From: Siphonodentalium dalli
Lineage: Eukaryota > Mollusca > Scaphopoda > Gadilida > Siphonodentaliidae
Reading direction: 5' to 3'
NCBI GenBank assembly: GCA_032622095.1
Contig: CP136061.1
Coordinates: forward strand, 175,113,692 to 175,177,691
Length of the DNA: 64,000 nt
Shown: positions 1 through 10,640 of the stretch, one piece after another
Layout: every line of letters begins with the position of its first letter
How positions within the stretch are numbered: the stretch's first letter is position 1
Notes under the pieces: model-generated
The model's input: only the letters and a program-made list of their open reading frames with translations
What the model was told of the DNA's origin: nothing
The model's database searches: none
Program-made: the position numbers and the translations under genes

Positions 1-240
1 CAATTTTCATTGTTTCTATGACAAACATTTTGCAGTTAATAAATTGTAGATATACATACTCATATATCTTTATTTTAGCACAAAAGATTCATAAAATTTA
101 TTACTATCGGAATATAAATAACAGAAAAACGAAATACCGGTAATTTCAAAATTGAAAAAGTTCATATTTAATATAAGACGGCAATTATATAGTACAAATG
201 TGCGAGGGTCTGAGCAGTATTCCTGAACATATCCATATCA
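1..240. other. AT-rich non-coding DNA, nothing recognised
   Basis: Plain AT-rich sequence with no coding frame, repeat unit or RNA structure that I can support. It leads directly into the AAGTGTA word cluster. Confidence 0.5.
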
Positions 241-620
241 AAGTTTGATAAGTGTGGTATAAGTGTTGATAAATTTTTCCAAAGTTCCATAAGTGTACCT
301 TTAAGTGTGGGGCAGTGTTCCCAAAACATTTTAAAAGTATAAGTATCATCAGTGTGTCATAAGTGTAGAGAGAACTTTTCAAAGTACCATATTAGTGTAG
401 CTGTAAGTGTGGGCAGCATGCCCAAAGATTTTCAAAGTCTCAAAAGTGTAGAGCAAGTGTACACTTGTTACAACACTTACACTACACTTACGAAATAAGT
501 GTACATTTCGAAAAAAGTGAGTGTGGTACAAGTGTACTGAATTAAAAAAACAAAAGCTACAAGTGTACTATAAGTGTATACCTGAACTACACTTACAATG
601 AAAGTGTACACTTAGAAAAT
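241..620. repeat. AAGTGTA/TACACTT short-word cluster
   Basis: The 7-mer AAGTGTA and close variants (AAGTGTGG, AAGTGTTG) recur about twenty times at irregular spacing of roughly 10-35 bases, with the reverse complement TACACTT mixed in from about 464 on. Where the two orientations meet they form perfect palindromes, for example CAAGTGTACACTTG at 454-467 and AAGTGTACACTT at 602-613. Spacing is not regular enough for a microsatellite or satellite, and the bases between words are not conserved. A second cluster of the same word lies at 11780-11960. Function unknown. Confidence 0.85.
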
Positions 621-1153
621 ATAAGGGGGCTGATGGCGGCCATATTTTTTGGCCAAATGACCCCAAAATGACTCGTTCCCATCTAGAGTTCGCCCCGATG
701 ATCCATATGAAGTTTGGTGATGATCGGATCAGAGATGTGGTCTGTAGGATGTGTCAAAGGATTTAGTGATGCAATGAGTAAAATCCAAGATGGCCACCAG
801 CGGCCATGTTTTTTGGCCGATTGATCCTAAAATTACTCGTTCCCATCTACATGTAAATGTCAACATTCATGACAAATTTTATGATGATCAAACAAACTGT
901 ACGACCTGTAGCCCGCGCCAATGGATTTAATTTTGAAATCCAAGATGGCCACCAGCGGCCATATTTTTGGCCGAATGACCCCAAAATGACTCGTTCCCAT
1001 CTACATGTCAATGTCAACATTCATGACAAATTTCATAAAGATCAGACCAAAGATACGACCTGTAGCCCGTACCAAAGGAAATTGTTGACGGACACATGGA
1101 CACACAGACGCCAAGCCATGGCAATAGCTCAAACTTACAAAGTAAGTTGAGCT
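621..1153 (+). repeat. Dispersed element: three diverged ~150 bp units plus terminal hairpin
   Basis: Three head-to-tail units start near 625, 781 and 929. Each carries a CCAAGATGGCCACCAGCGGC-like start (degenerate in the first), then GACTCGTTCCCATCTA, then a 'catgacaaatt..gatca' segment and an ACGACCTGTAGCCCG-like end. After the last unit comes GACGGACACATGGACACACA and a hairpin at 1126-1153 (AGCTCAA..TTGAGCT). This layout is common to several dispersed elements in the window. An open frame at 857-1150 follows the repeat and is not a gene. Confidence 0.8.
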
Positions 1154-3590
1154 AAAAATGCTCTTATCTCAGATTAAAAATAAACAGAATTTACAACTAA
1201 AATATGAGGCATTCGCATTAAAAGGGACACTAAGTCTTTCTTAAAGACTACACGTTTGTTTTAAGAAGCATAAAGATATAAAGGCTATAATAGACAAGTC
1301 TGGGCGGACCCTTAGTAGAATGGGAGACATAAAATCCAACGAGGGAGACCTGGGAGTGGTGGTAGGTTCTCTTAATCAATGCAGTCGTTGATCAGATACA
1401 CTTCATATGGAAGACCCAAACTGGGCTTGCAATCTATACAGCCAACATTTTAATCCATAATATTGTCTGAGTATAATCACACCCTTTCGGTAGTAAACTA
1501 TATATATATATTTAGATCGTTAATTCCACCATTTCATTGACTATCAATCTAATTGTATGCCATTAAATTCTTGTGAGCTATTAGTAAAGTGTATACCATA
1601 CTGACGATTGTTCAAAGATATTTGGAACTAAAATTTGATATCGTATTTTGTTACACTTTATAATAGTCTAAAAGCAGATATTTGGTGCCTCCGATAGTTT
1701 CTATTTTACAATACCACAATGATCGCTTATTATGTGATACCAGGGCGTTCTGCAAAAGTCTTAGTGTCACTTCACCATTACACAAATTATGATAATCGAG
1801 GTCAAGAGACACAGGTGCCGTCTCAATTAACACGTACATGTATGTAATACAGTCTCTGTATGTAATACATGTACATATTTCGTCTAAATTAATATTATAG
1901 CCATTCCAATGTCATTCATGTGATATATGTATATGCTAGCACTATCTAGACGCTCTTTTTAGTTGACAAAAGTGTGATTCTCTCGCATATACACATATTT
2001 TATATAATGCAATGAGCATATCACCCGATGCTACAAGCAAATCATAGCAAGTTTTACATTTGCAATACACATACCCCAAAATCGAGTGAGTGCCTCCATG
2101 GAAACAAATTTTTCGGGCACTAATATGATTGACATCGCAAACATGTCCAGTTCATTTTGAAGCTAAGATATCATACTTTGAGAGACTGTATGTTATATAA
2201 TGTGTCAATGCAAAGATTCATTAAAATTTGATAAAACTTATATCGAGTAAGTATTTCAGGTCATAATTTTCGTATAAAACCCGATTATCGAACAGTAATA
2301 TGCAAATTACGGAAACCACAACCGCTCATTTCTGTAGACCGATTATCGCTGTTAACGTTTAAAAAAATCAAGGTAAAATAAACTGTTTTTATGAAATAAC
2401 TTATGACAACTAAAGACGATGTGCAAATCGCGGGCCATGTGGTTATTCCGCTACGAGCATGTCTTTTGCTACGAGCATATCCGGATGCATGGGGTGATTA
2501 CCGATATTCTAGCAATAGATTTAAAGAAATGAGCGGAAATCAGTTAGGAGAAAGAAATATTCATGCCACATACGGAATTATTATCACACTTCCAATAGAA
2601 CTGTTCAATTTCATCCAAGATGGCTACCAAAATGGCAGTCAAAATACAAAAGTTAGTGTTGGTCACACCACCACATGTCGCCCTGGCATACCATCATGGG
2701 GAATTAGGTTGATTGGCTATATTTAAGTAAATGCACAGAGCTTTAATTTCTTATACAAATTAACAGATGTCCTATACTACATGCATGCCATGTCTTCAAA
2801 TTTCCTGTTATTAAGTGAGGAGGGAGTTGAAGAGAAAATCCAACTCTCTATGTGAAATTAGAATGCATTGTAGAATCCATCTGTTCTTAGCTTGGGGGAC
2901 TAGTGTTACCATTCCAATGTCTAGCCTTCTGTGCTATACTCTATGTCGGAGTACTAATTGATAAATATTGGTGGTGAATGTATCAAATGGCAATTGATGA
3001 TGCAGATAAGCATTGGTGTTAGTTCTTTTTGTGATATGTCCTCAGTGGAAAACGCCTATACAGGTATAAGGTAAAAATACACAACTGTCTATTGTGATAC
3101 ATGTACAGTAATGCCCTAAATAATCGACTCCTTAACCACAGCAGAATTATGGGTAATTTTTCAGGATTTAGTCTGAAATATGGCTTGTTGCCATTCATCA
3201 GAAAGCTCTCATGATTTTCATGGCATTTATGTGGTTTTTTACCAATAGCGTGACTACGAAGTGCATGTTGTCCCATATTTCCAATGTCAAAATTCAAATT
3301 TCTTTGAACATACAAGACACTTCGCACGATGTCGATCTCCATCGACGGCAGCCAAACATCCACTAAACACGGTAATCTCAAGCCAATTCTCGCGAAAAAC
3401 AAACCTCCCGCGCATGTTTTGAATGTGTTAAATTTTTTATGTACAAATTTATAATTAATCTAGAATTCGCGCTGAACTCCACTTCTATTCTAAATTTATA
3501 AACCGGTGTTGTAGACATAAGACACGAGAAAATAAATGGTCAAACAGGAAGCACCGCGTTGTGTTTTACCGGTGTTACGAAAAATAACAA
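1154..3590. other. Long AT-rich stretch, no gene supported
   Basis: Contains isolated open frames (for example 107 codons at 2403-2726 plus, 127 codons at 3019-3402 minus), but neither shows a domain, signal peptide or coding-like composition that I recognise. The segment near 2611 (CCAAGATGGCTACCAAAATG) resembles the start of the unit repeat at 621-1080. A short TA run lies at about 1501-1510. No RNA gene seen. Confidence 0.45.
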
Positions 3591-3730
3591 CCGTGCCAGT
3601 GACTGGTGCTACCTAAAATCAGCTGATTCCAGTATATTCAAGTACTTCGACTTCGCGGAGTGATTTTTCCATAACTTTCCAGTATTATTTTCCTATTTCC
3701 AGTATCTTCAAGTTTCCAGTACATGCGTGC
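3591..3730 (+). repeat. Small TTCCAGTA word cluster
   Basis: The word (T)TTCCAGTA occurs four times (about 3628, 3676, 3697 and 3714), accompanied by TTCAAGTA/TTCAAGTT. It resembles a small version of the other short-word clusters, but in one orientation only. Confidence 0.5.
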
Positions 3731-4430
3731 GAACCCTGATTTTAAGATATCGCGGTATGACTAAATACCGAATAAAACATACAAGGCAAAATATCTGAGT
3801 ATTTTCTCAACGTAGAGTTATCCTTCGTAGTACGTTGCTATCGCATTGCCAAATAGGACATAGTTTCGTATTTTGAAAGAATTTAACAGCACATATTAAT
3901 ATTTACTGTATACTTTTATTTAATTTACATGGACATCAACTAAATAATAACGTTTTATGTTTTCACTAAGTATTGTAGCGAACCCATGCTTGACTCAATT
4001 TTGGTTCATTGTCACTCCCACATAGTGCTATCATACTCAAAGTCGCCATTGTATTGTGTTGATTTAAGCCGAAGTCCGGTGTGTGGAGCTTATATGCACA
4101 TGAGGTGCGACATTTGTAATTTCAAACCAGTCAGTTAACACCAGCCTTCGAATGCAGACCAAGGGCGCCCTTTGTTTTATTCCCAGGATCCTATGCAATA
4201 ACGACGCCGCGACTGACTGTCGCAAGCTGTGGAATGAAACACCAAGGCATACTCCCTTAATTAGGTACACAACTATGAAACTAAATGTCCCATTATATAG
4301 CTCTACGCTGATGATATCCCATAACATTTTATTTCCTTTTGCAAGTTTCGTTACAAGCCACATTAATATCCAATGATAGATACGACAATTTATCTTTTTC
4401 AAAAACTTTATTCGATACCTTGAAATGGAA
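3731..4430. other. Non-coding stretch, no gene supported
   Basis: AT-rich DNA with a 112-codon minus-strand frame at 4064-4402. It contains the residues LTDWFEI, a phrase that can occur in LINE reverse transcriptases, but nothing around it matches the domain, so I do not call it. Confidence 0.4.
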
Positions 4431-4539
4431 ACCGATGTTCTCGATATATTGAATAATCCAAAAATCCATTCGGTTTCTATCGGTATTCAAAACGATATTG
4501 AATAAACAGTATATTATCGAAATACCGTGCAGCCCTAGT
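4431..4539 (-). mobile_element. Possible hAT-type DNA transposon end
   Basis: The stretch is built of CGATATT/TATCGGTATT-type words and ends with ATACCGTGCAGCCCTAG at 4523-4539. Read on the minus strand this begins CTAGGGCTGCACGGTAT, which resembles terminal inverted repeats of some hAT transposons. I did not find the opposite end or an 8 bp target duplication, so this may be a solo end or chance similarity. Confidence 0.35.
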
Positions 4540-5382
4540 CAAGTCCAGCGCATGCTGAGCGGTTTCCAGTCTGCCCATTGTGTAGCTGGCATGTCCATGC
4601 TAAAGCGGGCAGGCTGGATGTGGTACTGGAGTACCAGGTCACCCTGGCAGAACCCTCTGACGGCTTGGATGGACGGACCGGAATCCACCGGTCTGGGATG
4701 GGCCAGACCACGCAGACCGGGACCGGGAGTGGGAGGAAGAGGAAGACACCTGCCCATCGCTGCAGGGACGCAGACAGGAGGGCCAGGTGGAGACAGGGGA
4801 AGGCTGAGAGATGCCCAGCTCCCCTCCACTTGGCCCCGGACATGAAGAACTGGACGATATCAACACCAGAAGCAGGGATGCCGTGATCATTCCGGATGTC
4901 CCTGCTATTGTCACTGAGGTCAGCGGAGACAGGGACGCGGATACCACCCGGACGTCCTTGCCGCTGACTTCGTGCTGGAGATGGACACGCTTCCACCAAG
5001 GACACTGGAGTACCAACACATCCCGGTGTCCTCCATCTCTACCAGCGACAACACCGGTAACACCACCAGCAACTCTGCCGCTTCCATCGCAGAGACTAAG
5101 AACTTCTGCGATGACGTAAAAAGATGGGCCAACGAAATACGGGAAAAATCAAGAAAAGAGACAGAAGAAGCGATAGTGGCAGCATCAACAACATCAACCG
5201 ATAGAAGAAACCGAAGAAAAAAAATCCATGTCTAGATAATTTTTCATCCCTTCATCATTTATGTTTTACCATATCATAACTCCCGAAATCATTCCAAAGT
5301 GGGTTGTAGGGGAGGGGTTCTGCCCCTTCCAAATGCTCCTGGTCCCGGGTCATTCCCAAATCCCCAATAAATAAAAAAAAAT
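4540..5382 (+). pseudogene. GC-rich decayed coding-like segment with 3'UTR and poly(A)-like end
   Basis: Base composition rises sharply against the AT-rich surroundings. Coding-like stretches run through more than one plus-strand frame. One frame (within 4578-4886) reads GRLDVVLEYQVTLAEPSDG and later a basic RKRKTPAHRCRDADRRAR run. A second (within 4811-5119) reads EELDDINTRSRDAVIIPDVP. A third (4972-5235) ends in a lysine/arginine-rich tail RRNRRKKIHV followed by a TAG stop at 5233-5235. About 130 bases later AATAAATAAA is followed by an A-run at about 5367-5382, as expected for the end of a retroposed transcript. I infer an old frameshifted retrocopy or the 3' end of a retroelement. The protein family is not recognised, and the minus-strand frame over the same region is judged a shadow. 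Confidence 0.45.
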
Positions 5383-5620
5383 CAAGAGTGCAAAGTCCAT
5401 CCAACACAATGGGCCGACTGCAAATCGCTCAGCATGAGGCAGACTTGGCACTCTAACACGGGCCGGCTGCAGGTGATTTTGGATTACCAAGTCACCCCAG
5501 TGGAACACTCCACTGGCCGTGGCTTGGGGGCTGGCCAGAAGACACAATCCGAGAAGAAGAAGAGAAAGACAAAGACTCCATCACAGCATCATTATCACTT
5601 TTGTCTCCGGAAAAATGACT
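5383..5620 (+). pseudogene. Second, shorter copy of the GC-rich coding-like motif
   Basis: The plus frame at 5434-5664 contains TGRLQVILDYQVTPVEHSTG, clearly related to AGRLDVVLEYQVTLAEPSDG in the segment about 0.9 kb upstream, and is likewise followed by a lysine-rich run (EKKKRKTKT). The 34 bases before it (about 5404-5437, ACACAATGGGCCGACTG..) match the reverse complement of about 4550-4585, so the two copies are rearranged relative to each other. This suggests pieces of one repetitive family. No intact product can be assigned. Confidence 0.4.
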
Positions 5621-6365
5621 TGGCAAATGGTCGCACTTTATGCGTTCTTCGCGCTAAGCAGTGAGCGATCTGTAAAACAATCAGGTTGAATTCTTCTATC
5701 CATATATAGATTGCTGATATGAATATCATTTTTATGATATGTTTGTACATGCAGTAAACATATCTTATAAATATGATACATGCATAACATGTTACACGGA
5801 TTAGACTTAGAAGTGATTAAAATACAAGTTCCATTACACTGAATATACATACACGTGCATGAAACGTGGGAAACTAGAAGCCTCAATCCGTCTTTTAAAC
5901 GCTGAACATTGGATGAACAAGTCAATTTAACAACAATCTCAGCCTGCATGATTTCAGTATATATATATGAAATATCCAAATTTGACAAATGCCATGCATA
6001 ACTTAAGTTTCCAAAAAATTCAAATCTTTATTTCATGAGAACCACTTATCAGAGACAAGGGGGAATTTCGTCATTATCTCTTTCTTAATTAGGTCTATTT
6101 ACTGTTCTTCTATTTTATTACACGCTTGTTCCTAGAAGTACAGTGTTATTGCCGTTCCATATTCACAAATCCGTATGCAACGTACGTTCCATACGCATCT
6201 CGTTGACGTAAAATGACGTACATGACGTTCGCCTCAACCACGAAACTGGAACTATTTAAATAAAAGAATCATCACACATGACAAACACGCCCTGTATGAG
6301 CCTAAATAAACCTTCTAATCCTGTATTTTTAATGCACAGATTCTAGGATGCGAAGCGCGTAATAA
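5621..6365. other. AT-rich DNA, nothing recognised
   Basis: The open frame at 5638-5988 (minus) has no recognisable domain and is rich in codons expected by chance in AT-rich DNA. No repeat family was recognised. Confidence 0.4.
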
Positions 6366-6523
6366 ACACAGAACGACACGATGTGTAAATGGGTTTGTCG
6401 ATACGGCACTCGTGCTGTCGCGGAAGGATAGAACTCGAGGCGCAAGCGCCTCTCGTTCTATCCTTACGTGACAGCACTCGTGCCGTATTGACAAACCCAT
6501 TTACACATCGTGTCGTTCTGTGT
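6366..6523. repeat. 158 bp foldback (perfect-looking hairpin) element
   Basis: The left half starts ACACAGAACGACACGATGTG and the right half ends with its complement CACATCGTGTCGTTCTGTGT. The arms stay complementary almost to the centre, where CGAGGCGC and GCGCCTCTCG face each other around 6437-6455, with only a few mismatches (for example GGGTTTGTCGATACGG against CCGTATTGACAAACCC). It is more GC-rich than its flanks. This fits a foldback/MITE-like element or a recently made inverted duplication; no transposase is present. Confidence 0.85.
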
Positions 6524-6979
6524 ATATATTCACAAAACCACTCGCACTATACATGATCTTCTTCGGGCGACCCATGCATTTTTCTCTCGATATTTTGTAA
6601 TCCTGGCCAATTTTCACTAAATTTCAATATTAGACTTCAACCAAAAAAAACAAAACAAAATTCAAGCTTGCCTCTGGTAGGTACTATGGTAGTATATAAA
6701 CATGTGTATACATATGAATCCAACTATATAATTATATTGATTCATCGTGGAACGTGGAATAATATAAAGACGCAATCAAGTGATATCAGATCGATGGAAA
6801 AGTCCACATTTCATCTGATTTTCGTGGAATAAGTCCACATACATTCATCTTGATTTCCGTGGCCCGGAAAAGTTCACATTCTATTTTATTTCGTGAGACA
6901 AATAATATTCAAGTCGTACATAAATTTCCAGATTTAAATTAGACTCGGCCCGGTAATTGTTAGCTGTTTTGGATCAAAA
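6524..6979. other. AT-rich DNA, nothing recognised
   Basis: Short phrases such as AAAGTCCACAT recur at about 6800-6870, but no defined element or coding frame is visible. Confidence 0.4.
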
Positions 6980-8396
6980 TAGATAGATAGATAGATAGAT
7001 TTATTCAGCAAAAGACGCCCCATTATAGGGACAGGTTGCCATGTATAATAATATTAACAGTGTATCATGTGACATCATACAATATATTGACATTACATAC
7101 ATTGAATAATAGTGATAATATATATATATATATATTCATTAATTGCGTATATTTTTATCTGTATAGTGAGTTATCATACATGATTCAACACACGTAATTT
7201 GTCTAGTTTAGCTGTGATCTGGCCTCGAATAACCGCTTGACTACGTTGCAGATTTGGGAGCATATTTGAGCTGTGCCATTGGCTAATATATGTGTGAGTT
7301 GGTCCAATCTACTCATCAATCGAAAATTGATAAAATTGTCACCCATAATTTTAATGAGTTCATTCCGTATAGGAAGAAATGTTGGACAATCAATTAGGAA
7401 ATGCCTCTCATCGTCGATGGCCTCGTCGTTACACATAACACATAATCTTCTGGCTAAAGGAATCGGTGGTTGGGCGTGACGACCCTTTTCAATGGCAAGA
7501 GAATGATTACTTATTCTTAGACGTGTAAATGCTGAGCGGTCAGCTAGCGACGCTGTATTTAAGAGATAGGGTTCTAGGACAATATCTCTTTTAAAAAGTC
7601 GATATGTTCTTAATTTATTATTACCAGTTTTTGAAACACCATCGCGCATACTTGTTCTGAAATTTTCAGTGTGATTTTCGCTGAGCTGGCATTTAAATGA
7701 CTTTAGAAGCTTGTTAATTAGAGGCTTGTTGTTAGTAATGTCGGAGGGTATAGTCAAGCCAAATGACTCCAGACTTTTGAATATCGAATTCCCAGCTACC
7801 CCGCTGCGCTGTTCGCGCATTGCATCATTTAATATGCCAATGGTACAACTGGATGAGATTTTAACCGCATATGAAGCCATTCTACACAAAGTGTCAATAT
7901 ATAATGGGTAGCTCCCTAATTCGGCTCTGACTGCATTGTTTGAAGCGTATTTACCGACTCCAAGTATTTGTTTGCAATGTGTGATATGAAGTTTCTCAAA
8001 CGGATAATGTTCTTGATTTTTGATTGTTAATTCACTTGCCCATAATTCACTGCCATATAGAAGTATAGGCTTGATTAACTTATCAAACAGTTGTAGGGAA
8101 GTTTTTAGAGGGAGGGGCGCTTTATTTGCACACGCACGAGATATTGAATAAAGAGCTTTTCGCCCTTTGCCACTCAAATTATTTACGGCCTGCGTGAATT
8201 TTCCTGTGCTGGAAAACGTCATTCCGAGATAGGTATATTCGTCAACCAGATCCAAGGGATTATCTTCGAGGAAAAACTGTGGGTGAACTTTTGGCTTCCT
8301 CGTGTTTATCGACAGGGCATTTTGTCGCGTGAAGGACTGGAGTTTGTCTAAACATCGCTGAAGTCCTTCTGGACTCTCAGAGACCAAAATATGTCG
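6980..8396 (-). mobile_element. 5'-truncated non-LTR retrotransposon (LINE), 3' part only
   Basis: The minus strand holds the C-terminal part of a LINE reverse-transcriptase protein, then about 200 bases of 3' untranslated DNA, and ends in a (TCTA)n tract (plus-strand GATA repeat at 6980-7000). Short-repeat tails instead of poly(A) are known for several non-LTR clades (CR1, I and relatives). The 5' boundary lies near 8396: the endonuclease and the first part of the RT domain are absent, as in ordinary 5' truncation during target-primed reverse transcription. The clade is not assigned; the protein resembles the Jockey/CR1/L2-type C-terminal layout. No clear target duplication was identified. 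Confidence 0.85.
7203..8387 (-). pseudogene. LINE reverse transcriptase, C-terminal fragment
   Basis: A 394-codon open frame ending at a TAG stop. It corresponds to the end of the RT palm, the thumb and the C-terminal region of a LINE ORF2 protein, which normally copies the element's RNA at a nicked chromosomal site. Visible marks are VSESPEGLQRCLDKLQ and SINTRKPKV (residues 2-34), the YTYLG box (51-55), PILLYGSELW (107-116), LRISNHSLAIEKGRH (290-304) and a terminal zinc-knuckle-like CX2CX9HX4C (C316, C319, H329, C334, within RLCVMCNDEAIDDERHFLIDCP). The listed start is a TTG, not a true initiator. Reading upstream in frame gives F-R-H-I-L-V-S-E-S where FADD is expected, so the catalytic aspartate pair is lost. 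The fragment is dead for reverse transcription although 394 codons remain open, which suggests fairly recent insertion. The assignment to a LINE is firm; the clade is not. Confidence 0.88.
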
Positions 8397-9130
8397 AAAA
8401 ACATGTGCACAAAAAACGAGGTGATATCTCCCTTTAAATACCTACTAGGGAATGACAACATTTTGTGTTCTATAGCTTTTGGAACTTTTGTTAAGGATTG
8501 GAAGTGGCTGAGACGAAAGTAAAAAGATGTGGTACTGAGCAAATGATCATTCGATATGAATAATAAGAAAACAAGGCACAATTTGCAGCCAGTCAAAAGC
8601 AATAGGAACAGATATAGGAGATGAGTGAAAAAACAAATAATATATTTCACATTCCAGTCGCCATTTTGGCAATGCCAATTTTTCATAAAAACTGTAGTAT
8701 AGTGTAATAGCATCCAAATAATATATAAATTTGAGTACGTTTCATGAGATATAGTTTCCAACAAAACAGATTAAACTGACTTAGTTCATATTCTATACTA
8801 CGGTGGCCATGTTGAACGCCATCTTGGATTATAGGAAATGCTCAAGGGTGAGAACTCCACACCCACCTAGAAAATGATGTACGCACCACCCAGAATCACA
8901 ATCCATAGAGAAAAAAAACTTTTAACAGAGAATCTGTACCTCAACCCTATTGCTCCCGGACTTATATTAGCTAAACAATCCTATAAATGAATCAATGGGA
9001 ATAAAGTAATTACTCATCAAGCGAGAATTCAGTTAACAGATTAAGGTTTGGCAGAATTCCTCTCCCGCTATGATAATTTGATTAGTCTATATATCGGGAT
9101 ATGGATGGAATCCATTTATTTTGAACAGTT
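8397..9130. other. AT-rich DNA, no gene supported
   Basis: A minus-strand frame at 8348-8764 overlaps the LINE boundary and is hydrophobic AT-rich chance coding. GGTGGCCATGTTGAACGCCA at about 8802-8821 recalls, on the opposite strand, the ATGGCCACC word of the 621-1153 element. Confidence 0.4.
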
Positions 9131-9620
9131 TATAAAAATTGGATTGGGTGGGGGTAGTCACAAAAGGCCCTTATTATCTGTAAACGCCGGGAAATAACAT
9201 TTCTTAAGTTATGTTTTTATGTAAATACTTGTGAATATCTAGTGAATATCTGGACAAAATATTACAGATGTACACGAAAGTGTAACTAAAAGTAAACAAT
9301 TTCAAGTTACATCATTCTACACAGAATTTGAATACCAGGTTTAAAGGGGGTGGTCCCAAAAGGCCCCTTCTTATCTGTAAACGCCAGGAACTTAAGTTTT
9401 GTTTTTATGGTCATTTGATATTTAAACTAAAAATGACGGATGTATGCGAAAGTGTAATTGAAAGTGATTTTGGGATTTTTTGGAGCACCACCAGCCCATA
9501 AATGCCAGGATTGCGAAACTTAAGAAAATGGTTCTCTGCAATGATTCAAGGGTGATACCAAATCTAGGGCATCAAACCTTTTGTATGCAATAGTGTAATT
9601 GAAACTCTCTGGGCTCCCAG
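9131..9620 (+). repeat. Two to three diverged ~200 bp tandem units
   Basis: Units near 9145 and 9348 share GGGGGTAGTCACAAAAGGCC-like starts, then TTATCTGTAAACGCC, AAGTT(A)TGTTTTTATG and GAAAGTGTAA. A third, more diverged piece (about 9480-9600) keeps the CGCCAGGA-like and GTGTAATTGAAA parts. This is an old local duplication of a dispersed repeat with no coding content. Confidence 0.65.
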
Positions 9621-10019
9621 TCTATTAGCCAAAACAGTTGACAAAAATTCTCGGATGGATTCTATCGGACGGCCAAATAGGCCAACCAGAAATAGTCCAC
9701 TGAAAGTTGGGGAATAAAACTTGTTAATCTTTCTTTTGTGTTGACAATAAATCAGCTGTGGACATATACCTCACTTCAGTCCATTCAAATTGTAAATCAC
9801 TTTTTTTTAACCAATATGTTGTGTAGACATTTGTATTTTATGAGGTGGTATTTATTATTCATGAAGGGACATTCCATGTACAAATGACTGAGGTAATATT
9901 GTAATGTTTAAAAGCATCTTAGAGCAAGTAATTGGTTAATTACTATATAAAACTGGTCATTATTTATTATTATTATTATTATTTAAAATGTGAGGGGGCA
10001 CACTTCCCCTACCAAAAAT
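9621..10019. other. AT-rich DNA with a TTA microsatellite
   Basis: A (TTA)n run lies at about 9961-9983. Otherwise nothing was recognised. Confidence 0.5.
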
Positions 10020-10640
10020 CATTTATATTCTAGTTAATTATTAGCCAACTATTAGCCACTCACATTAGCCAACCTTTAGTTAAGGTCTAGTCAATATCCT
10101 AGTTACTATTTAGCTTAACTAGATATTAGCTGACATTAGCTAGATATTAGCTAAGATGAATTTCCTTTGATGAAATCCCATGAGCGTTAGCTATCTTTTA
10201 GCCGTTTCAACTATGCTAATTAGTTATTTAGCTAGAATCTAGCTAAGATTTAGCTACTTTTTAGTTAGTTATGCAAATGAGCTATTTAGCCATAATCTAG
10301 CTAACAATTAGCTACTTTTTAGTTACATAAATTAGCTAATTTTTAACTAATGTTTAGCTAAGTTTTAGTATGGTCTGGATGCCAGCTGCAGAAACCAGCT
10401 AAAATGGCTAAATTTTAACTAGAATATAACTAAATATTAGCGAAATATATTGGCCATTATCTAGCTATATTTTCTAGCTATAGTATTAGCCAGAATCTAG
10501 CTATATTCTAGTTAAAATCTAGCTATATCCTAGTTAAAATCTAGCTATCTTTTAGCTGGTATCTAGTATAATATTAGCTAACATCTAGCTATATTCTAGT
10601 TAATGTCTAGCTAATATTTAGCCTAATATTAGCTTGAATC
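10020..10640. repeat. TAGCTA short-word cluster
   Basis: Over about 620 bases the self-complementary word TAGCTA and its variants (TTAGCTAA, CTAGCTA, TTAGCCA, CTAGTTA) occur dozens of times, usually spaced 5-20 bases apart with unrelated bases between. It begins around TATTAGCCAACTATTAGCC and fades after about 10640 (TAGCAATG). As TAGCTA is its own reverse complement, both strands carry the same word. There is no fixed period, so it is not an ordinary satellite. Function unknown. Confidence 0.88.

Noticed and set aside
857-1150. 97-codon plus-strand frame
   Set aside because: It runs through two units and the tail of a dispersed repeat and has no protein features.
2403-2726. 107-codon plus-strand frame
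   Set aside because: No recognisable family, and the end overlaps an AAGATGGC-type repeat phrase.
4064-4402. Minus-strand frame containing LTDWFEI, possibly LINE reverse transcriptase
   Set aside because: A seven-residue resemblance without the GVRQG or FADD context; chance is as likely.
4535-5005. 156-codon minus-strand frame as a protein
   Set aside because: It lies antisense to the coding-like plus frames in a GC-rich region where stops are rare; proline/leucine/serine-rich with no domain.
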